NCBI GenBank assembly: GCA_050944455.1
Contig: JBMNRC010000011.1
Location: forward strand, 21,093-85,092
DNA from: Anthropogastromicrobium sp050944455
Lineage (GTDB): Bacteria; Bacillota; Clostridia; Lachnospirales; Lachnospiraceae
Reading direction: 5' to 3'
Length of the DNA stretch: 64,000 nt
The translations under genes and the position numbers were made by a program. Below are positions 24,887 through 34,524 of the stretch, piece by piece. The notes beneath the pieces were generated by a model. It had not been told where the DNA came from, did not search any database, and saw nothing but the letters and a program-made list of their open reading frames with translations. Each line of letters opens with the position of its first letter. Positions within the stretch are counted from its first letter, which is position 1.

Positions 24887-25140
24887 AATAGGTCCTCCCT
24901 TTTTCGTGTCAGGATACGGCGGCTTCGGCCCCCGATGCGGGATTCCTGACAAAAATTGGAAAAAGCAAAAATAATTAAACAAACTTACATATCTGGTTTA
25001 TATCAGAAGCACCCGAAAAATTCAACCAGCAGAATGTAAAATGTTGGGAAAACCGGATCGCCGGATGTCAGATCGTCAGATGACGGAAAGGCAGACAGCT
25101 GGCAGGTCAGACGATAGGCAGCAGCGGTGTGTCGGCGGAC
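24887..25140. other. Upstream region of the ABC export operon
   Basis: Immediately upstream of the ATPase gene the sequence is AT-rich (24955-25040), as expected for its promoter on the minus strand, though I could not fix convincing -35/-10 boxes. From about 25060 the sequence becomes GC-rich and merges into the 46-bp tandem repeat. No gene is visible. Confidence 0.35.
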
Positions 25141-25280
25141 CCAGACGGCTGGCAGCGCAGACGCCGGGCAGTCAATCGGCAGGCAATCAGACGGCTGGCA
25201 GCATAGGCGCTGGGCAGTCAATCGGCAGACAATTAGACCGCTGGCGGCGCAGACGCCGGGCAGTCAATCGGCGGGTACTC
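25141..25280. repeat. 46-bp tandem repeat, three copies
   Basis: CAGTCAATCGGC recurs at 25169, 25215 and 25261, exactly 46 bp apart. Each unit also holds AGACGGCTGGCAGCGCAGACG with small changes. A degenerate fourth copy may precede it. It lies between the divergent end of one operon and the terminator of the next, with no coding sense in it. Confidence 0.85.
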
Positions 25281-25293
25281 AGACGCCCGGGTC

Positions 25294-25334
25294 AGATAAA
25301 AAAAGGGCTATGCTTTCAGGAAAAAGCATAGTCC
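25294..25334 (-). terminator. Terminator downstream of the cytidylate-kinase-like gene
   Basis: GGGCTATGCTTT (25305-25316) pairs with AAAGCATAGTCC (25323-25334), a 12-bp stem with a G-T pair at its base and a 6-nt loop. On the minus strand it is followed by a T7 run. About 145 bp separate it from the gene's stop. Confidence 0.85.
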
Positions 25335-25479
25335 GAAAAACTGCCGCCGGCTGTCCGCCGGCCATCCCGGATCCCCGGTCTGCCGGATATTCCTCCGACG
25401 CCCGGGCTGCCGGCAGTGCCGGATTCCCGGGCGATCGGACGATTTCCTGGCGCCGGTGATCCGGTCCGCACAGTGCCAG

Positions 25480-26187
25480 TTACTTTTCTTCATCAGGGGA
25501 TTCCGCCGGCGTTTCTTCCGCGGCGGCTTCCTCCCTGCGCTTTCTCAGTTCCTCCTGGGCGTCGGTTTCATCGACCATGACAGAGTATTGCAGCATCTGG
25601 GCCAGATACGGCACAATGCCTTTGATCGAAACGTTGGCCGTGTTGATGCACAGGTCGTAGTTGGATTTCTCTCCCCAGGTCTGCATGGTCACAAAATTGT
25701 AGTAATCCCGGCGGCCCTTGTCGATCCCGGCGATGGAGCGCTTGAGTTCCCTGTCGCTCATATTTTCACCGGGCTTGCCCTTCATCCGGCAGCGGATCAT
25801 CTTGTGTTTCAGATCGGAGTACACGAAAATGCGGTACGGATGGTAGTCCGCGAGAATGTAGTCTCCGCAGCGGCCAACGATCACGCAGTCGGATTTTTCC
25901 GCCAGTTCCTTGAGCAGATTGCACTGCTCGCGGAAAACAGCCTGGCGCTGCTGATTGATGACCGTGCCCGTCGTCTGGAAGGTGACGCCGATATGGATGG
26001 GGTAGGAGAAAATGGGTTTTGATTCCATGATGTTCTGGACATACCCCTCGGCCAGCTGGGTCTTTTTGGCTATCTCAGTAATGATTTCCTGATCGTAATA
26101 AGCAAACCCGAGTTTTTCGGAAAGCCTGCGTCCCAGCTCGCGCCCTCCGCTTCCGAATTCCCGGCTGATGGTAATGATTTTATGCAT
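25480..26187 (-). CDS. Cytidylate-kinase-like family protein
   Basis: This 235-residue protein starts at 26187 behind AAGGAG. The N-terminus MHKIITISREFGSGGRELGRRL is the phosphate-binding loop of the cytidylate-kinase-like family common in Clostridia, which lacks the exact GKGTVAK loop of true Cmk. An Arg-rich lid region follows (KHKMIRCRMKGKPGENMSDRELKRSIAGIDKGRRDYYNF). The last ~35 residues are Glu-rich and disordered. Members are presumed nucleoside-monophosphate kinase homologues of unknown substrate, so I do not call it cmk. It is a single-gene unit divergent from the surface-protein gene. Confidence 0.85.
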   Translation of the reverse strand: MHKIITISREFGSGGRELGRRLSEKLGFAYYDQEIITEIAKKTQLAEGYVQNIMESKPIFSYPIHIGVTFQTTGTVINQQRQAVFREQCNLLKELAEKSDCVIVGRCGDYILADYHPYRIFVYSDLKHKMIRCRMKGKPGENMSDRELKRSIAGIDKGRRDYYNFVTMQTWGEKSNYDLCINTANVSIKGIVPYLAQMLQYSVMVDETDAQEELRKRREEAAAEETPAESPDEEK

Positions 26188-26569
26188 AATTGCCGCTCCT
26201 TCCGAGTGTGTTTTTCTGCACGCACAGCATGCCGTGTGGACAGGATGTCAGCATCTTTGTTTCAGACCGCTGATACAATCAGTTTTGAACGTTCAGCAGG
26301 ATCTGTAAACTATTTTATCAAATCCGCGGCCGGGTGTAAACAATCAGTGCCGATCAGCGGTCCGCGCCGGTGCCTGAGATAATGCGAATCGGCTGCCGCG
26401 GTCATGCCGGGAGCCGATGATACCTGAAAGCACTTGCTGATTGGTGATGGCCGGGCGGCGGCTCTGCCCGGCAGCCGGCAGAATGCCAGACGTCGGATGG
26501 CCGAAGGGGATGATTCCGGCGCTGAAGGAATCTGCCGGGCGGCCTGATGAAAAAACTGGACAAAATGGC
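26188..26569. other. Divergent intergenic region
   Basis: This sequence separates the cytidylate-kinase-like gene from the large surface-protein gene. It is AT-rich near both ends, as expected for divergent promoters, with GC-rich, weakly repetitive sequence in between (GCCGG- and CGGCTG-containing stretches around 26440-26530). I see no open frame with a ribosome binding site and no RNA gene. Confidence 0.35.
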
Positions 26570-26598
26570 TGAACAAGTTTTCCGGTTCATGGTATAAT
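26570..26598 (+). promoter_or_regulatory. Promoter of the large surface-protein gene
   Basis: TGAACA (26570-26575), a 17-bp spacer ending in TGG and TATAAT (26593-26598) form an extended -10 promoter about 120 bp before the start codon. Confidence 0.65.
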
Positions 26599-26718
26599 AT
26601 TTTTTATTCATTTCATTGTTTCCTGGATTTTTTCCGGGCAGGCAGCTTCTGCGCGCCATGCCGGGCTGAAGTTCCATGAGACTTACTATAAATTTTGTTG
26701 AGGGGGATACGCATCGCG

Positions 26719-29700
26719 ATGAAAAAAGAACAGCGTATGAAGAATTTTTCCGTCTGGCTGCTGAGTGTCGTCATGATGCTGACACTTTGCTCCGGAGCGG
26801 TATCCGCTTCTGGTCCGGCGTCGGGCAGGCTCAAAACGCAGGCCGCGCAGGGCACTTACCGGGTCGCCGGCATTACGGAAGTTGGAGACCCTGAGACAGG
26901 GAGCGGGACGGAACAGACCCTTTCCGTGAGCGCTTCAGACGGAGAGGAGGAGTCCGCTTCGGCTTCGGAAGAAGAAACCGCGTCGGAAACCCAGACCGCG
27001 GAAGAAAGCACTGCGGAGAGCACTGCGGCGCAGGCGGAAATCGCGACGGTCAGCGTTGTGGAGATCGACGCCTCGCAGATCGTGGAATCCGGCTCTCAAA
27101 CCGAAACCTCCGGCGCTGGGTTAACCGAAGCCGGGACAGAGACCTCTGCGGTGGAAATTTCTGTTTCCGCGGAGGAATCTCCTGAAGAAGAGACTTCCGC
27201 GGAGATGGTTTCTGAGGAGGAAACTTCCGGGCAGACGGCTTTTGCGGAAGAAATTACTGAAGCGGAAACCGCGGCGGAAGAGAGTGCCGCAGAGGAGCTT
27301 AACGAGACGGTCTCTGAAGATGAAAGCTCTGTGGAAGAGATTTCTGCGGAGGAAACTTCGGAGGAGATGGCTTCTGCGGAAGAGACCTCAGGGGAGATGA
27401 CTTCTCCGGAGGAATTCTCGGAAGAGGAGACCTCAGAAGAAATCTCGGAAGAGGAGATTTCTGAAGAAGAGACTTCTGAAGAAGAGACTTCTGAAGAAGA
27501 GACTTCTGAAGAGGAGACCTCGGAAGAAGAGACCTCTGAGGAAGACACTTCCGAAGAAGAAACCACAGAAGAGAGCGAAGTAAGCGTCGGACTCATGGCG
27601 CTCGCTGCGGCTGCAACGGGAACGATTTCTTCCGTACAGTACAGTGAAGGGAGTGTCGTGGTTTCCGGCACGGTTCCTTCCGCGGGGACTTACTATATTT
27701 ACGCGATTGAGCCTTATGAAACCGCGGATTCCTTCTCGCTGGATACCGCTGTGGAATGCGCGGAGTTTGAGGCGCCGGCCGGGTCCTTCACCCAGTCCTT
27801 CAGCTACAGCGAGGATCTTCTGGTTCGCAAATTCGTGATCTGCTCTGATCAGGACGGCACCGCCGTGAGCAGCAGCGCGATGTACATCACCAATCCGGAG
27901 GACGTCGCCTCCACCTCTTTCTATCAGGAACTGAAAAGCAAGAAGGGCCTGATCGTCTACACGGATGCCGAGCGGACAGCCGAGGCGGCGTCCCTCGGGA
28001 CTTCCGCTTCCACGGTCACCTGGCTTCTCAACGAGATGGTCAACGAGGACGGAACCCTCAATGAGACCCGGATACAGGAATACCGCGCCCAGCTTGTCCT
28101 GCTGCAGGAAAACGGGATTGTTCCCTATGTCATTCTCGTGGTGCAGTCGGACGCGCCTTCGTTTATGCGCTATCCGGGGACGGACAGCAGTTCGGCTTAC
28201 TACACCGCGTGGAATACCGCGTCCGCCGAAGGCGTCGCTCTGTACCAGAAGCTGCTGACCAGACTGGCGCAGGCGGCCGACGGGCTCAACTGCCGCTGGA
28301 TTATCGGCAATGAGGTCAACTATTATCTCTGGGACGATATGGGAGACGCTACGCTGGAGGAACATGCCGCCGCGTACGCCACGACGTTCAGAATAGCTTA
28401 CAACGCGATCAGGAGCGTCAATTCATCCGCGCAGATTTATGTGCCGACGGATCACGTCTGGTACGGGAACAGCGGCGATTACGCGGAGGGAAGCACAAAA
28501 GGGTATAACGCGCGCCCGTTCCTCACCCAGTTCAACGAGAATGTCGTCAGTGAGGGAGATATCAGCTGGGACCTCGCTTTCCACGCTTACTCCACGCCGC
28601 TGGACAGCTCGCAGGTATGGACGGACGGGTCGATGATCTACGCCTACGACGGAACTCCGCTGAGTTTTGCCAGCGTAACCTACAGCCAGGATACGCACAT
28701 GGTCACTATGAAGAATATCGAGGTCGTCATTGACTTCATGAAACAGCTCCGCGGGGAATCGGCGTTCAAGATCGCGCTCACGGAGCAGGGATGGACTTCC
28801 TATTCCCACGTGACCGGGCAGGATGAATATACGGACCAGGCGGCGTCCATCGCTTACGGATATCTGAAAACCGAATCGCTGGACGAACTGGAAGCGCTGA
28901 TCCTGAGCCGCCAGGTGGACGCGGACGAGATGGACAACCAGTTCCTCAAATTCGGGCTGGAGGATTCGGATTTCAACCCCAAGTATTCCTATTCGGTGTA
29001 CCGGGATCTCGGGACGGAAGATTCGCTTTACACCAGCGCGCTTCTCCCGGTCGTGACCAGCGGGTCGGCGGGTTATATCTCCGCGGAAGCGGCAGATGCC
29101 GCCGCGGCGGGCAGCGAGTGGAGCGAGTGCTATAACACGGAACAGCAGCTGGTCAATACCTTTTCGCTGAGCGACTCGGCAGGCACGTCAAAGTGCGTCA
29201 AAATGAAACTGTCCGGGCTCAACGCCTCCACAACCCCGTATTTCACGGTGACGGTAACCCTGAGCGGCGCTTCCGGGCCGGCGAATCTTTCGATGCGCCT
29301 GTACTCCGGGGAAAAAATCCACGAAGTCAGCGGACCGGCGGTCACATCGGGAACGACGCAGACCGTGACGTTTGATTTCAGCGGATGGATCGGGCTCAGC
29401 AGTATAACCGGGGCGGAGCTCTGGCTCAAAGGGCTGTCCGGCGGGGGAACGCTGCAGATTTCAGGCCTGCAGGTGAGCGGTTCGAAACCGCGGAGCGCCG
29501 CTTCGGTCACCTCGGTCAGTGTGGCGGGCTACGGCGAAAATACCTTCAATCTCGCGATTACCCTGTCTGAAACGCCGGACAGCGTGACCGTCACAACACA
29601 GGAAGGCAATACCGTGCAGGCGGCCGTGAGCGGCGCCGCAGCTTCAGCGGAGGTCCCGGTTTCGGCGGATCTGCTGTCCTGCGATGTCAGCATCAGCGTC

Positions 29701-31311
29701 GTCACCGGGTCAGTGACGACCAGCTATTCGACGACGGTCACGCTGCCTTCCATCACGGATATCCAGGTCACGGACATTGACTCCGGCGGATACACGGTCA
29801 CAGCTTCTTTCCGCTCGGCGCTCAGCGCGGCCAGCGCGCAGATGCCGACCTGGACCGAAGCGGACGGCCAGGATGATCTGGTATGGCATCAGGCGTCGGT
29901 GAGCGGGAACACGGCGACATACCGCGTATCCACGGCTGACCATAATTCGGAATACGGGAAATATATCACGCATGTGTACATTTATCTCAGCGACGGATCG
30001 CTGATTCCGATCAGCGGAACCGAAGTGACCGTGCCCGCGGAGGACAGCGGCTCCGGAGATGAGTCCGAAAGCTCCGGCGAAACCACGGAGGAAGAGCCGT
30101 CGGTCGATTCCATCACGATCTCGAATCTCACGTCCTCCGGCTATGACGTCACGGCGACGTTCACGGCCCCGGAAGGCGTGGACCGCGTGATGATGCCGAC
30201 CTGGACGGATTCCGGCTGGCAGGACGACCTGACCTGGTACCAGGCTTCGGTGAGCGGAAATACGGCGACGTACCACGTTCCGGTTTCCGAGCACAACAGC
30301 GAGAGCGGCCTGTATTACACGCATGTCTACGTTTATCAGACGGACGGAAGCTATGCCCTTGACTGCCGGGAAATCACCGTCCCGGCTGCCGCGGCAGAAG
30401 AGCTGTCGATCGATTCCATCACAATCTCGAACATTACGTCCTCCGGCTATGACGTCACGGCGACATTTACGGCGCCGGACGGCGTCGATCACGTGCTGAT
30501 GCCGACCTGGACGGATTCCGGCTGGCAGGACGACCTCATCTGGTATCGGGCTTCGGTGAGCGGAAACACGGCCACATACCATGTTCCGGTCTCCGACCAC
30601 GGCAATGAGAGCGGAAAATATTACACGCACGTCTACGTCTATCAGACGGACGGAACGTTCGTTCTGGACGGCCGGGAAATAGAGGTTCCGTCGTCCGGCA
30701 GCGCCTCCGGCGGAGACTCGGAAACGCTTGACATCACGTCCATCGAGATCACGAACATCACGTCTTCCGGCTACGACGTCACGGCGGCGTTCACGGCGCC
30801 GGGCGGCGTGGATTACGTGCTGATGCCTACCTGGACGGACGCGAACGGGCAGGATGAGCTGAAATGGTACCAGGCTTCGGTGAGCGGAAACACGGCGACT
30901 TATCACGTTTCGGTTTCTGAGCACAACAACGAGAGCGGCAAGTACATTACCCATGTTTACGTTTACCAGAAAGACGGGAGATACGCGCTCCGCGGCGTGG
31001 AAGTCACTGTTCCGGCGTCCTCGTCCGGCAGCACCGCGGGAAGCGGGGATTACTCGGCGGTTTTCGACGCCCAGTATTATCTGTCGCACTACCCTGATCT
31101 TCAGGCGGCCTTCGGCAGCGACGCCGCGGCGGCGTACCGCCATTTCCTGCAGTACGGCATGAAAGAAGCAAGACAGGCTTCCGCGGACTTCAACCCGGTG
31201 GTCTACAGAAACCGCTATCCGGATCTCAACGCCGCGTTCGGAGACCAGTGGGAACTGTATTACCAGCATTACATCGAGTACGGAATCTCAGAGAACAGAT
31301 CTGCGGTATAA
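26719..31311 (+). CDS. Large secreted glycosidase-like surface protein with Bsp-like repeats
   Basis: This 1530-residue exported protein starts at 26719 behind GAGGGGG; its signal peptide ends near ..SGAVSA. Residues ~70-290 are Glu/Ser/Thr low complexity with EEETS repeats. Residues ~394-770 form a TIM-barrel domain like DUF5722-type glycoside hydrolases, with plausible catalytic Glu532 (IIGNEVN) and Glu689 (ALTEQGW). A beta-sandwich region follows, then four ~100-residue GBS-Bsp-like repeats from about 1011, 1128, 1230 and 1337 (each with MPTWT, ASVSGNTATY and YITHVYIY-type strands). Two copies of a YYLSHYPDL..AFG domain end the protein. There is no LPXTG motif; the repeats or the C-terminal domains may hold it at the cell wall. 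Probably a glycan-active surface protein; substrate unknown. Confidence 0.82.
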   Translation: MKKEQRMKNFSVWLLSVVMMLTLCSGAVSASGPASGRLKTQAAQGTYRVAGITEVGDPETGSGTEQTLSVSASDGEEESASASEEETASETQTAEESTAESTAAQAEIATVSVVEIDASQIVESGSQTETSGAGLTEAGTETSAVEISVSAEESPEEETSAEMVSEEETSGQTAFAEEITEAETAAEESAAEELNETVSEDESSVEEISAEETSEEMASAEETSGEMTSPEEFSEEETSEEISEEEISEEETSEEETSEEETSEEETSEEETSEEDTSEEETTEESEVSVGLMALAAAATGTISSVQYSEGSVVVSGTVPSAGTYYIYAIEPYETADSFSLDTAVECAEFEAPAGSFTQSFSYSEDLLVRKFVICSDQDGTAVSSSAMYITNPEDVASTSFYQELKSKKGLIVYTDAERTAEAASLGTSASTVTWLLNEMVNEDGTLNETRIQEYRAQLVLLQENGIVPYVILVVQSDAPSFMRYPGTDSSSAYYTAWNTASAEGVALYQKLLTRLAQAADGLNCRWIIGNEVNYYLWDDMGDATLEEHAAAYATTFRIAYNAIRSVNSSAQIYVPTDHVWYGNSGDYAEGSTKGYNARPFLTQFNENVVSEGDISWDLAFHAYSTPLDSSQVWTDGSMIYAYDGTPLSFASVTYSQDTHMVTMKNIEVVIDFMKQLRGESAFKIALTEQGWTSYSHVTGQDEYTDQAASIAYGYLKTESLDELEALILSRQVDADEMDNQFLKFGLEDSDFNPKYSYSVYRDLGTEDSLYTSALLPVVTSGSAGYISAEAADAAAAGSEWSECYNTEQQLVNTFSLSDSAGTSKCVKMKLSGLNASTTPYFTVTVTLSGASGPANLSMRLYSGEKIHEVSGPAVTSGTTQTVTFDFSGWIGLSSITGAELWLKGLSGGGTLQISGLQVSGSKPRSAASVTSVSVAGYGENTFNLAITLSETPDSVTVTTQEGNTVQAAVSGAAASAEVPVSADLLSCDVSISVVTGSVTTSYSTTVTLPSITDIQVTDIDSGGYTVTASFRSALSAASAQMPTWTEADGQDDLVWHQASVSGNTATYRVSTADHNSEYGKYITHVYIYLSDGSLIPISGTEVTVPAEDSGSGDESESSGETTEEEPSVDSITISNLTSSGYDVTATFTAPEGVDRVMMPTWTDSGWQDDLTWYQASVSGNTATYHVPVSEHNSESGLYYTHVYVYQTDGSYALDCREITVPAAAAEELSIDSITISNITSSGYDVTATFTAPDGVDHVLMPTWTDSGWQDDLIWYRASVSGNTATYHVPVSDHGNESGKYYTHVYVYQTDGTFVLDGREIEVPSSGSASGGDSETLDITSIEITNITSSGYDVTAAFTAPGGVDYVLMPTWTDANGQDELKWYQASVSGNTATYHVSVSEHNNESGKYITHVYVYQKDGRYALRGVEVTVPASSSGSTAGSGDYSAVFDAQYYLSHYPDLQAAFGSDAAAAYRHFLQYGMKEARQASADFNPVVYRNRYPDLNAAFGDQWELYYQHYIEYGISENRSAV
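27442..27560 (+). repeat. In-frame 15-bp microsatellite encoding EEETS units
   Basis: GAAGAAGAGACTTCT and close variants repeat head to tail, encoding (S)EEETSEEETS. Several neighbouring copies are identical at DNA level, so slipped-strand gain or loss of whole units would change protein length without a frameshift. Confidence 0.85.
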
Positions 31312-31440
31312 CCGGCACGCATCGGAATCCGCGGCGCGGATTCTGATCAGCGAGGATGCGGATCGGCCCGGATCCCGGTGAATTCGGATTCCGGCTGATA
31401 CAGAAGTGATCCATGCGGATTCTGTTTCAAACGGAGACTG
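31312..31440. other. Spacer between the surface-protein gene and its terminator
   Basis: About 130 bp with repeated GATCCGGAT- and GGATTC-like words (ATCGGAATCCGC, GGATTCTGATC, GAATTCGGATTCCGG). No gene is visible; part of the 432-bp gap before pepT, whose remaining part holds the terminator and an AT-rich probable pepT promoter (TTGAAC-17-TCATAA near 31562-31590, weak). Confidence 0.35.
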
Positions 31441-31485
31441 CCGCCCCGGCCTTTCGGGAAAGAAAGGCAGGGGCGGCGGTTTTTC
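31441..31485 (+). terminator. Terminator of the large surface-protein gene
   Basis: CCGCCCCGGCCTTTC (31441-31455) pairs with GAAAGGCAGGGGCGG with a single internal mismatch, and TTTTT follows. Confidence 0.88.
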
Positions 31486-31743
31486 GATTCCGGAATTCAC
31501 TGCCTGAGGATGCGTATTTCGAAATTCACGCTCCGGCGTCACGCGCCCGGCCTGCCTTGAATTGAACTGTTTCGTATGTTAAACTCATAAATTGTCCGGG
31601 ATACCGCCATCAGACGGACGGCGGCGCGGCATTCCGCGGGACCAGATAACAAGGCGCGGGGCGGCGCGCGGAGCGCCTTATATGCGCCGGGTCCGCAGGC
31701 AGGCTTTCCGGACGGTTCAATCCGCAATCAAGGAGGCAGACAG

Positions 31744-32988
31744 ATGAAATCATTGGAAGAACGTTTCCTGAAATATGTTCAGATAGATACCCAGTCCGAG
31801 GAAGGACACGACAGCGTGCCGAGCACGGAAAAACAGAAGAACCTGGCCAGAGAACTGGTAAAAGAGCTCAAAGAACTCGGCCTTGACGACGCCGCGATGG
31901 ACGGCCACGGCTACGTCTACGCGACGCTCCCGGCGAACGATGACAAACCCGGGGTTCCGGCGATCGGATTCCTGGCGCATATGGATACCGCGCCGGACTG
32001 CAGCGGCACGAATGTAAAGCCGAGACTGATTGAAAAATACGACGGCGGCGACATCGTGCTTAATGAGAACGGCATGACGCTCTCCCCGGACACGACGCCG
32101 GAACTCAGGCGCGTGGTCGGACAGGATCTGATTGTGACCGACGGAACCACGCTGCTCGGCGGGGATGACAAAGCGGGTATCGCCGCGATCATGACGATGC
32201 TGGATGATCTTTACGATCACCCGGAGCTTCATCACGGCAAGGTATGCGTGTGCTTCACGCCGGACGAGGAAGTCGGAAACGGCCCCAAATATTTCGACGT
32301 GAAGAAATTCGGGGCGGATTACGCCTACACGCTGGACGGCGGCGAACTCGGCGAGGTCAATTACGAGACTTTCAACGCCGCAAGCCTCAAGGTAACGGTG
32401 CACGGGGTCCAGACGCATCCGGGGGACGCCAAGGACCGCATGAAAAACGCGATCAAAATCGCGGAAGAGTTCGACGCCATGCTTCCCGCGAACGAAGTTC
32501 CGGAGAAGACGAAGGACCGCGAGGGATTTTTCCACCTGATGGAGTTCAGCGGGACGGTCCCCGAGGCAAAGATGTCCTACATTATCCGCGACCATGATTC
32601 CGTGATCTTCGGGCACCGCAAGCTGATGGTCCGCAAGTGCGCGGAGGAGCTCAACAAAAAGTACGGGGAGGGAACCGTTGAGATTACGCTCAGGGATTCC
32701 TACCGCAACATGGCCGAGGTCCTGAGAAGGCACATGCACCTGATCAACACAGCCTGCGAAGTGATGAAAGAGCTCGGCGTCGAGCCGAATATCACGGCAG
32801 TGCGCGGCGGAACGGACGGCAGCCAGATCTCGTTCATGGGCCTTCCGTGCCCGAACCTCTGCGACGGCGATTACTGCGAGCATTCCCTGAAGGAATTTGT
32901 CTCGGTTGACCAGATGAAGACCTGCGCGAAGATCGCCCTGCACATCCTCCTTGCCTATTTTGAAAATCCGGAGCGCTGCAGGGGCTGA
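31744..32988 (+). CDS. pepT: Peptidase T (tripeptide aminopeptidase)
   Basis: This 414-residue cytoplasmic M20 metallopeptidase releases the N-terminal residue of tripeptides. The start follows AAGGAGGCAGACAG. Zinc-ligand and catalytic motifs are all present: HMDT (His79, Asp81), LGGDDKAG (Asp141), PDEEVG (Glu175/Glu176), TLDGGELGEVNYE with the metal-bridging Asp, and the late ligand region RGGTDGS. The usual GGYNFHGKHE segment near the C-terminus is replaced here by CDGDYCEHSLKE, which retains a His but adds cysteines; this is the one deviation I noticed. The flavoprotein gene follows after 71 bp and may be co-transcribed. Confidence 0.93.
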   Translation: MKSLEERFLKYVQIDTQSEEGHDSVPSTEKQKNLARELVKELKELGLDDAAMDGHGYVYATLPANDDKPGVPAIGFLAHMDTAPDCSGTNVKPRLIEKYDGGDIVLNENGMTLSPDTTPELRRVVGQDLIVTDGTTLLGGDDKAGIAAIMTMLDDLYDHPELHHGKVCVCFTPDEEVGNGPKYFDVKKFGADYAYTLDGGELGEVNYETFNAASLKVTVHGVQTHPGDAKDRMKNAIKIAEEFDAMLPANEVPEKTKDREGFFHLMEFSGTVPEAKMSYIIRDHDSVIFGHRKLMVRKCAEELNKKYGEGTVEITLRDSYRNMAEVLRRHMHLINTACEVMKELGVEPNITAVRGGTDGSQISFMGLPCPNLCDGDYCEHSLKEFVSVDQMKTCAKIALHILLAYFENPERCRG

Positions 32989-33059
32989 CGCCCGGCGGAC
33001 CGCAGCGGCGCCGGCAGGAGAAGTTGTTATTTTATTCACAGAAAGCAGTAAGAAACAAA

Positions 33060-34442
33060 ATGAAATATGATGTATTGATTATCGGGGCGGGACCCGGCGG
33101 CATTTACCTGGCATACGAGCTGATTCATAAACGTCCGGGGATGAAAATCGCCGTGTTTGACACCGGATACTCGCTGGAACAGCGCCACTGCCCGATTGAC
33201 GGGAAGAAGATCAAGTCCTGCATCAACTGCAAGGTGTGCTCGATCATGAGCGGGTTCGGCGGCGCCGGTGCCTATTCGGATGGCAAATACAACATCACAA
33301 ACCAGTTCGGCGGCACCCTGTACGAGTATATCGGCAAGGACGAGGCGCTGGAGCTGATGCATTACGTGGACCAGATCAATCTGTCGCACGGCGGCGAGGG
33401 AACCCGGCTGTACAGCACCGCGAATACTGAGATCAAAAAGCTCTGCCTTCAGCACGACCTGCATCTTCTGGACGCGCAGGTGCGCCATCTGGGCACGGAC
33501 ATCAACTATATCGTCCTCCAGAACATGTTCGCGGAGCTGAAGGACAGCGTGGATTTCCACTTCCGCTCCCATGTGGACCGCATCGAGGTCCTGCCCGACG
33601 GATACCGGGTGACTGTCGGCGAGCAGTCCTATGACGGAACATACTGCGCCGTATCCGCAGGCCGCAGCGGCAGCAAATGGATGGAAGGCGTGTGCCGGGA
33701 TCTCGGCATCGGGACCAAATCCAACCGCGTCGATATCGGCGTGCGAGTGGAACTGCCGGCGGAAATCTTCGCCCACCTGACCGACGAGCTCTATGAGAGC
33801 AAGATCGTCTACCGCACTGAAAAATATGGCGACCTGGTCCGCACGTTCTGTATGAACCCGCGGGGAGCGGTCGTCAACGAGAATACCAACGGCATCGTGA
33901 CGGTCAACGGCCACAGTTATGAGGATCCCGCGAAGCAGACGCAGAACACCAACTTCGCGCTGCTGGTGGCCAAGCATTTCTCCGAGCCGTTCAAGGACAG
34001 CAACGGATACGGCGAGAGCATCGCGCGTCTCTCCAACATGCTGGGAGGCGGCGTGATGGTGCAGAGATTCGGCGACCTGATCCGCGGGCGCCGCAGCAAC
34101 GTCCAGCGCATCGCCGAGAGCTTCGTCACCCCGACCCTGGCGGCCACGCCGGGGGACCTCAGCCTGGTGATCCCGAAGCGGATTCTGGACGGCATTATCG
34201 AGATGATCTACAAGCTCGACAGGATTGCCCCGGGAACGGCCAACGAAGATACGCTGCTGTACGGCGTTGAAGTCAAGTTTTACAACATGGAGGTCTCCAT
34301 CAACAGCGATCTGGAGACAAGTTACAAAAACCTGTTTGTGATCGGGGACTGCAGCGGAATCACGCACTCGCTGTCGCACGCGTCGGCAAGCGGCGTTTAT
34401 GTGGCGCGGGTGATCGCGGAGCGGGAAAACGGGCGGGTCTGA
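33060..34442 (+). CDS. COG2509-type FAD-dependent dehydrogenase
   Basis: This 460-residue flavoprotein has an N-terminal FAD-binding motif IIGAGPGGIYLAYEL (residues ~6-20). A cysteine-containing segment QRHCPIDGKKIKSCINCKVC precedes SGFGGAGAYSDGKYN, a combination characteristic of the uncharacterised FAD-dependent dehydrogenases of COG2509. A second FAD-contact motif LFVIGDCSGITHSLSHASASG lies at the C-terminus. Substrate and partner are unknown. The ATG at 33060 has only a weak upstream site (GAAAG); a TTG at 33024 lies too close to AGGAGA to be preferred. Confidence 0.83.
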   Translation: MKYDVLIIGAGPGGIYLAYELIHKRPGMKIAVFDTGYSLEQRHCPIDGKKIKSCINCKVCSIMSGFGGAGAYSDGKYNITNQFGGTLYEYIGKDEALELMHYVDQINLSHGGEGTRLYSTANTEIKKLCLQHDLHLLDAQVRHLGTDINYIVLQNMFAELKDSVDFHFRSHVDRIEVLPDGYRVTVGEQSYDGTYCAVSAGRSGSKWMEGVCRDLGIGTKSNRVDIGVRVELPAEIFAHLTDELYESKIVYRTEKYGDLVRTFCMNPRGAVVNENTNGIVTVNGHSYEDPAKQTQNTNFALLVAKHFSEPFKDSNGYGESIARLSNMLGGGVMVQRFGDLIRGRRSNVQRIAESFVTPTLAATPGDLSLVIPKRILDGIIEMIYKLDRIAPGTANEDTLLYGVEVKFYNMEVSINSDLETSYKNLFVIGDCSGITHSLSHASASGVYVARVIAERENGRV

Positions 34443-34524
34443 CCGCGTGTCAGCCGTGAGAACGCAGATCTGAATCACGGGGAAACCGGGAATCGCCGGG
34501 GAGAAGACAGGAGGAATAACCGTG

